A DNA stretch of 64,000 nt from Apostichopus japonicus (taxonomy: Eukaryota; Echinodermata; Holothuroidea; Aspidochirotida; Stichopodidae). The stretch spans positions 38,395,111 through 38,459,110 of the forward strand of contig NC_092576.1 in assembly GCF_037975245.1 (NCBI RefSeq), given 5' to 3'. The first letter of the stretch is position 1. Every line of letters begins with the position of its first letter. Below are positions 62,293 to 64,000 of the stretch, piece by piece. The notes below the pieces were generated by a model. The model did not search any database, was not told the origin of the DNA, and saw only the letters and a list, made by a program, of their open reading frames with translations. Made by a program: the position numbers and the translations under genes.

Positions 62293-64000
62293 ACCCCGGG
62301 GGCGCGCGCCCCCAACGCCCCCCCCCTGGATACGCACCTGTTAATGTTTTAAAGGTATATATCTGGTGTAAAGGAAAGGAATGCAATAGATAAGGGAGGC
62401 AGCTCCCAATAGTATGTTGCATTGCTTCACTGCATGCACGCACGGGTTGGAGGAGGGGGTGGTTAGGGTGGGGCTGGACACAAGGGAGAAATGTATCAAA
62501 GTTGTGTAACATTATATATAGGCAAAGTTATTGTAGTGAAATATCCTACAATACTAACTTTGATGTAATGTACAGGTTACAAATAAACAAAAGGAAGGCC
62601 AGCACACCCCTCCCATTAACAGCATGAATAATTAAAGAGCAATAATTCACAGCCCCCGAAACTGGGGTGTATGTTAACATCTACATACATTTAGCATTTG
62701 CAGATATAGCATTAATGTTGTAGGCTGGTCTTTATCTGGTGTGAAGGAAACAAAATTATGCAATTATCTAGGGATGAAGCCCCAATGTGTTTTTGCTTTG
62801 GTTCACTGCATGCTAGTGGGAGAGGATGGGTAAGGGTGGGCCCTGGACACAAAGGATAACATGTTTTGGAGTGGTGTAAAATCATATGTAGGCAAAGTTA
62901 TGTGTTAAATTATCCTGGAATACCAACTTTGTGCAGGTAACCCATAGACGAAAGGAAAGGCAGGACACCCACTTCCCCTCAGTTGCATAAAAGACAAATG
63001 GAAATGATTCACAGCCCCCCCCCCACCAAAAAAAAGGGTGTATATTAATCTCCACATATGTTTAGTGTTATCAGATTTAGCACTTACGTTTTGAAGGTCT
63101 ATATCTGGCGTGAAAGAAACAAAATTATGCAATCAATAAAGGAGGCAGCTCCCAATGTCATTTTGGATTGCTTCAGTGCATGCCGGGGATGTAGGGGGCG
63201 GGGTGGACACAAACTGGAAAATGATTTTGAGTCGTGAAACATTATATATAGGCAAACTTGTTAGTTAATGCTTTAGGAATACTTACTTTTATGACAATGT
63301 ACAGGTCATAGAAAAAAAGTAGGGCCAAAACCCCCTCCGCCTAGTTGCATTAAAACAACAGGAAAGGCTTCACTGTCCAAAAAGTGGGGTGTATGTTAAC
63401 CAGTATATTTATTGTCATCAGATATTGCATCAAAGTGTTCAGGGTCTATTTCAGTTGTGAATTACAGTAACAAAACTATGCAATTAATACGGGAGGTAGC
63501 TCTCAATTTGAGTTTGCATTGGGTCTGCATAGCACGAGATGGAGAATGGGTAAGGGTACAGATTGAAGAAACAGGGGATGGTGTTTTGGAGTTGGGTAAC
63601 ATAAGTAAATGAAATATCGAACACTGTTAATGAGTGGGCAGGCTTTGTACCTCCCCCTTTTTGCAAGACAGATACATTGATTCACTGCATACCAGGGGTG
63701 AAGGATGTGTAAGGGCAGCAATTAAGAGAAAGAGGAAGATGTTTTGGAGTAGGTTCATTTAGTTTACAAATGGTATAAGTGAAATATCCAGGACTGCTAC
63801 TACCTTGACCTGAATGGACAGGTCAGCCACTGAAAAGGGAGGATGATACATAACACCTCATTAGGTACATAGCCAAGGTAAATTGGACAGTTTTAACACC
63901 CCTCTCCTATAGTATAGGGTTCAATCATGGAAAACAAACAATGAAGCTGAAATTATTTGTTCCAAATGAGTGTTTGAAACTTTGAAGAAACACATTCCTC

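Larger units (their letters stand above)
60145..62340 (+). mobile_element. TIR DNA element, 2.2 kb, inserted in a satellite monomer
   Basis: The left end CAGGCGCGTATCCAGG and right end CCTGGATACGCACCTG are inverted repeats matching at 15 of 16 bases. TTAAT flanks both ends (60140-60144 and 62341-62345). Uninterrupted monomers read GCATTAATGTT at this point (62710), giving the empty site. The duplication is TTAAT, or TTAA with a one-base-longer element, so the superfamily is left open. No transposase frame was recognised. The interior repeats TCTAAGCGGAGCGCCACCA..GGTTGGCGCGCAGCGTACAAG blocks (60191, 61611 and later) and includes a second CAGGCGCGTAGCGAGG end at 61558, suggesting nested or fused family members. 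Confidence 0.75.
58560..63910 (+). repeat. 370-bp satellite array, two monomers modified
   Basis: Monomers contain, in order, GGTATATATCTGGTGTGAAAG, AAATTATGCAAT.GATAAGGGAGGCAGCTCCCAATGTG, TGCATTG.TTCACTGCATGCCAGG, a G-rich stretch, CTGGACACAAAGGG, ATATAGGCAAAGTTATTGTAGTGAAATATCCTGGAATACTAACTTTG, ACCCATTGACAAAAGGAAGG, CAGCCCCCAC and GGGGTGTATGTTAACCTCTA. The AGCTCCCAA landmark lies near 59816, 62395, 62773 (diverged), 63142 and 63492, giving 350-378-bp spacing. Subtracting the 2201-bp insertion between 59816 and 62395 leaves 378, as expected. Copies erode towards the right edge. Confidence 0.9.

Noticed and set aside
62010-62393. 127-codon Ser/Phe-rich frame and its Lys/Arg-rich antisense
   Set aside because: Both are translations of the polypyrimidine tract within the TIR element.

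Overview
The window reads as non-coding nuclear DNA from an animal. It is AT-rich, with no operons, no long open frames and no ribosomal RNA. It holds many (TA)n and poly-C/poly-G tracts, several families of short inverted-repeat transposons, one decayed non-LTR retrotransposon tail and U2 snRNA-like pieces. The transposon style (termini such as CAGGCGCGTATCC and CAGTGGCGTAGCC) and the TAGGCCTA-rich single-copy DNA suggest a marine invertebrate, perhaps an echinoderm. That assignment is a guess. I found no intact protein-coding gene. Nearly all short open frames are by-products of repeats.

Layout. 1-4.6 kb: gene-free DNA with a foldback-like element (1543-2022) and small tandem repeats. 4.5-7.2 kb: diverged outlying monomers of the large satellite, plus two strong hairpins. 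7.2-30.8 kb: one head-to-tail satellite array of about 23.5 kb. Its basic monomer is about 331 bp and is organised into seven higher-order units of 2.5-4.5 kb that differ mainly in the number of 331-bp monomers. Each monomer carries a near-invariant 25-bp dyad built on GTGGACCGTCCAC. One unit is interrupted by a tandem pair of U2 snRNA-like sequences with target-site copies at both ends and between them (14759-15150).

31-38 kb: (TA)n with an inverted-repeat flank, a MITE-like repeat, and a 650-bp tandem duplication. 38-42.2 kb: a cluster of DNA transposons, including a clean hAT-like MITE with a perfect 8-bp target duplication (38275-38818), CAGTGGCGGAGC elements, and a second foldback-like element with a perfect 9-bp target duplication (41270-42198). 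42.2-46 kb: nothing recognisable. 46-48 kb: a MITE, an antisense degraded U2-like copy and another (TA)n. 48-58 kb: mostly anonymous DNA with a possible SINE head, a 5'-truncated frameshifted LINE 3' end (54650-55144), a possible 3' terminal exon and a possible leucine-rich-repeat exon on the minus strand (57592-57853). 58-64 kb: (TA)n, then a second satellite of about 370 bp per monomer. One of its monomers has ballooned into a G-rich minisatellite, and another is split by a 2.2-kb TIR element that itself contains a nested MITE.

Taken together, the window looks like a heterochromatic or pericentromere-like repeat domain. The satellites act as clean empty-site references, which makes several insertions datable relative to array growth. 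All functional statements are inferred from sequence alone; no searches were run.
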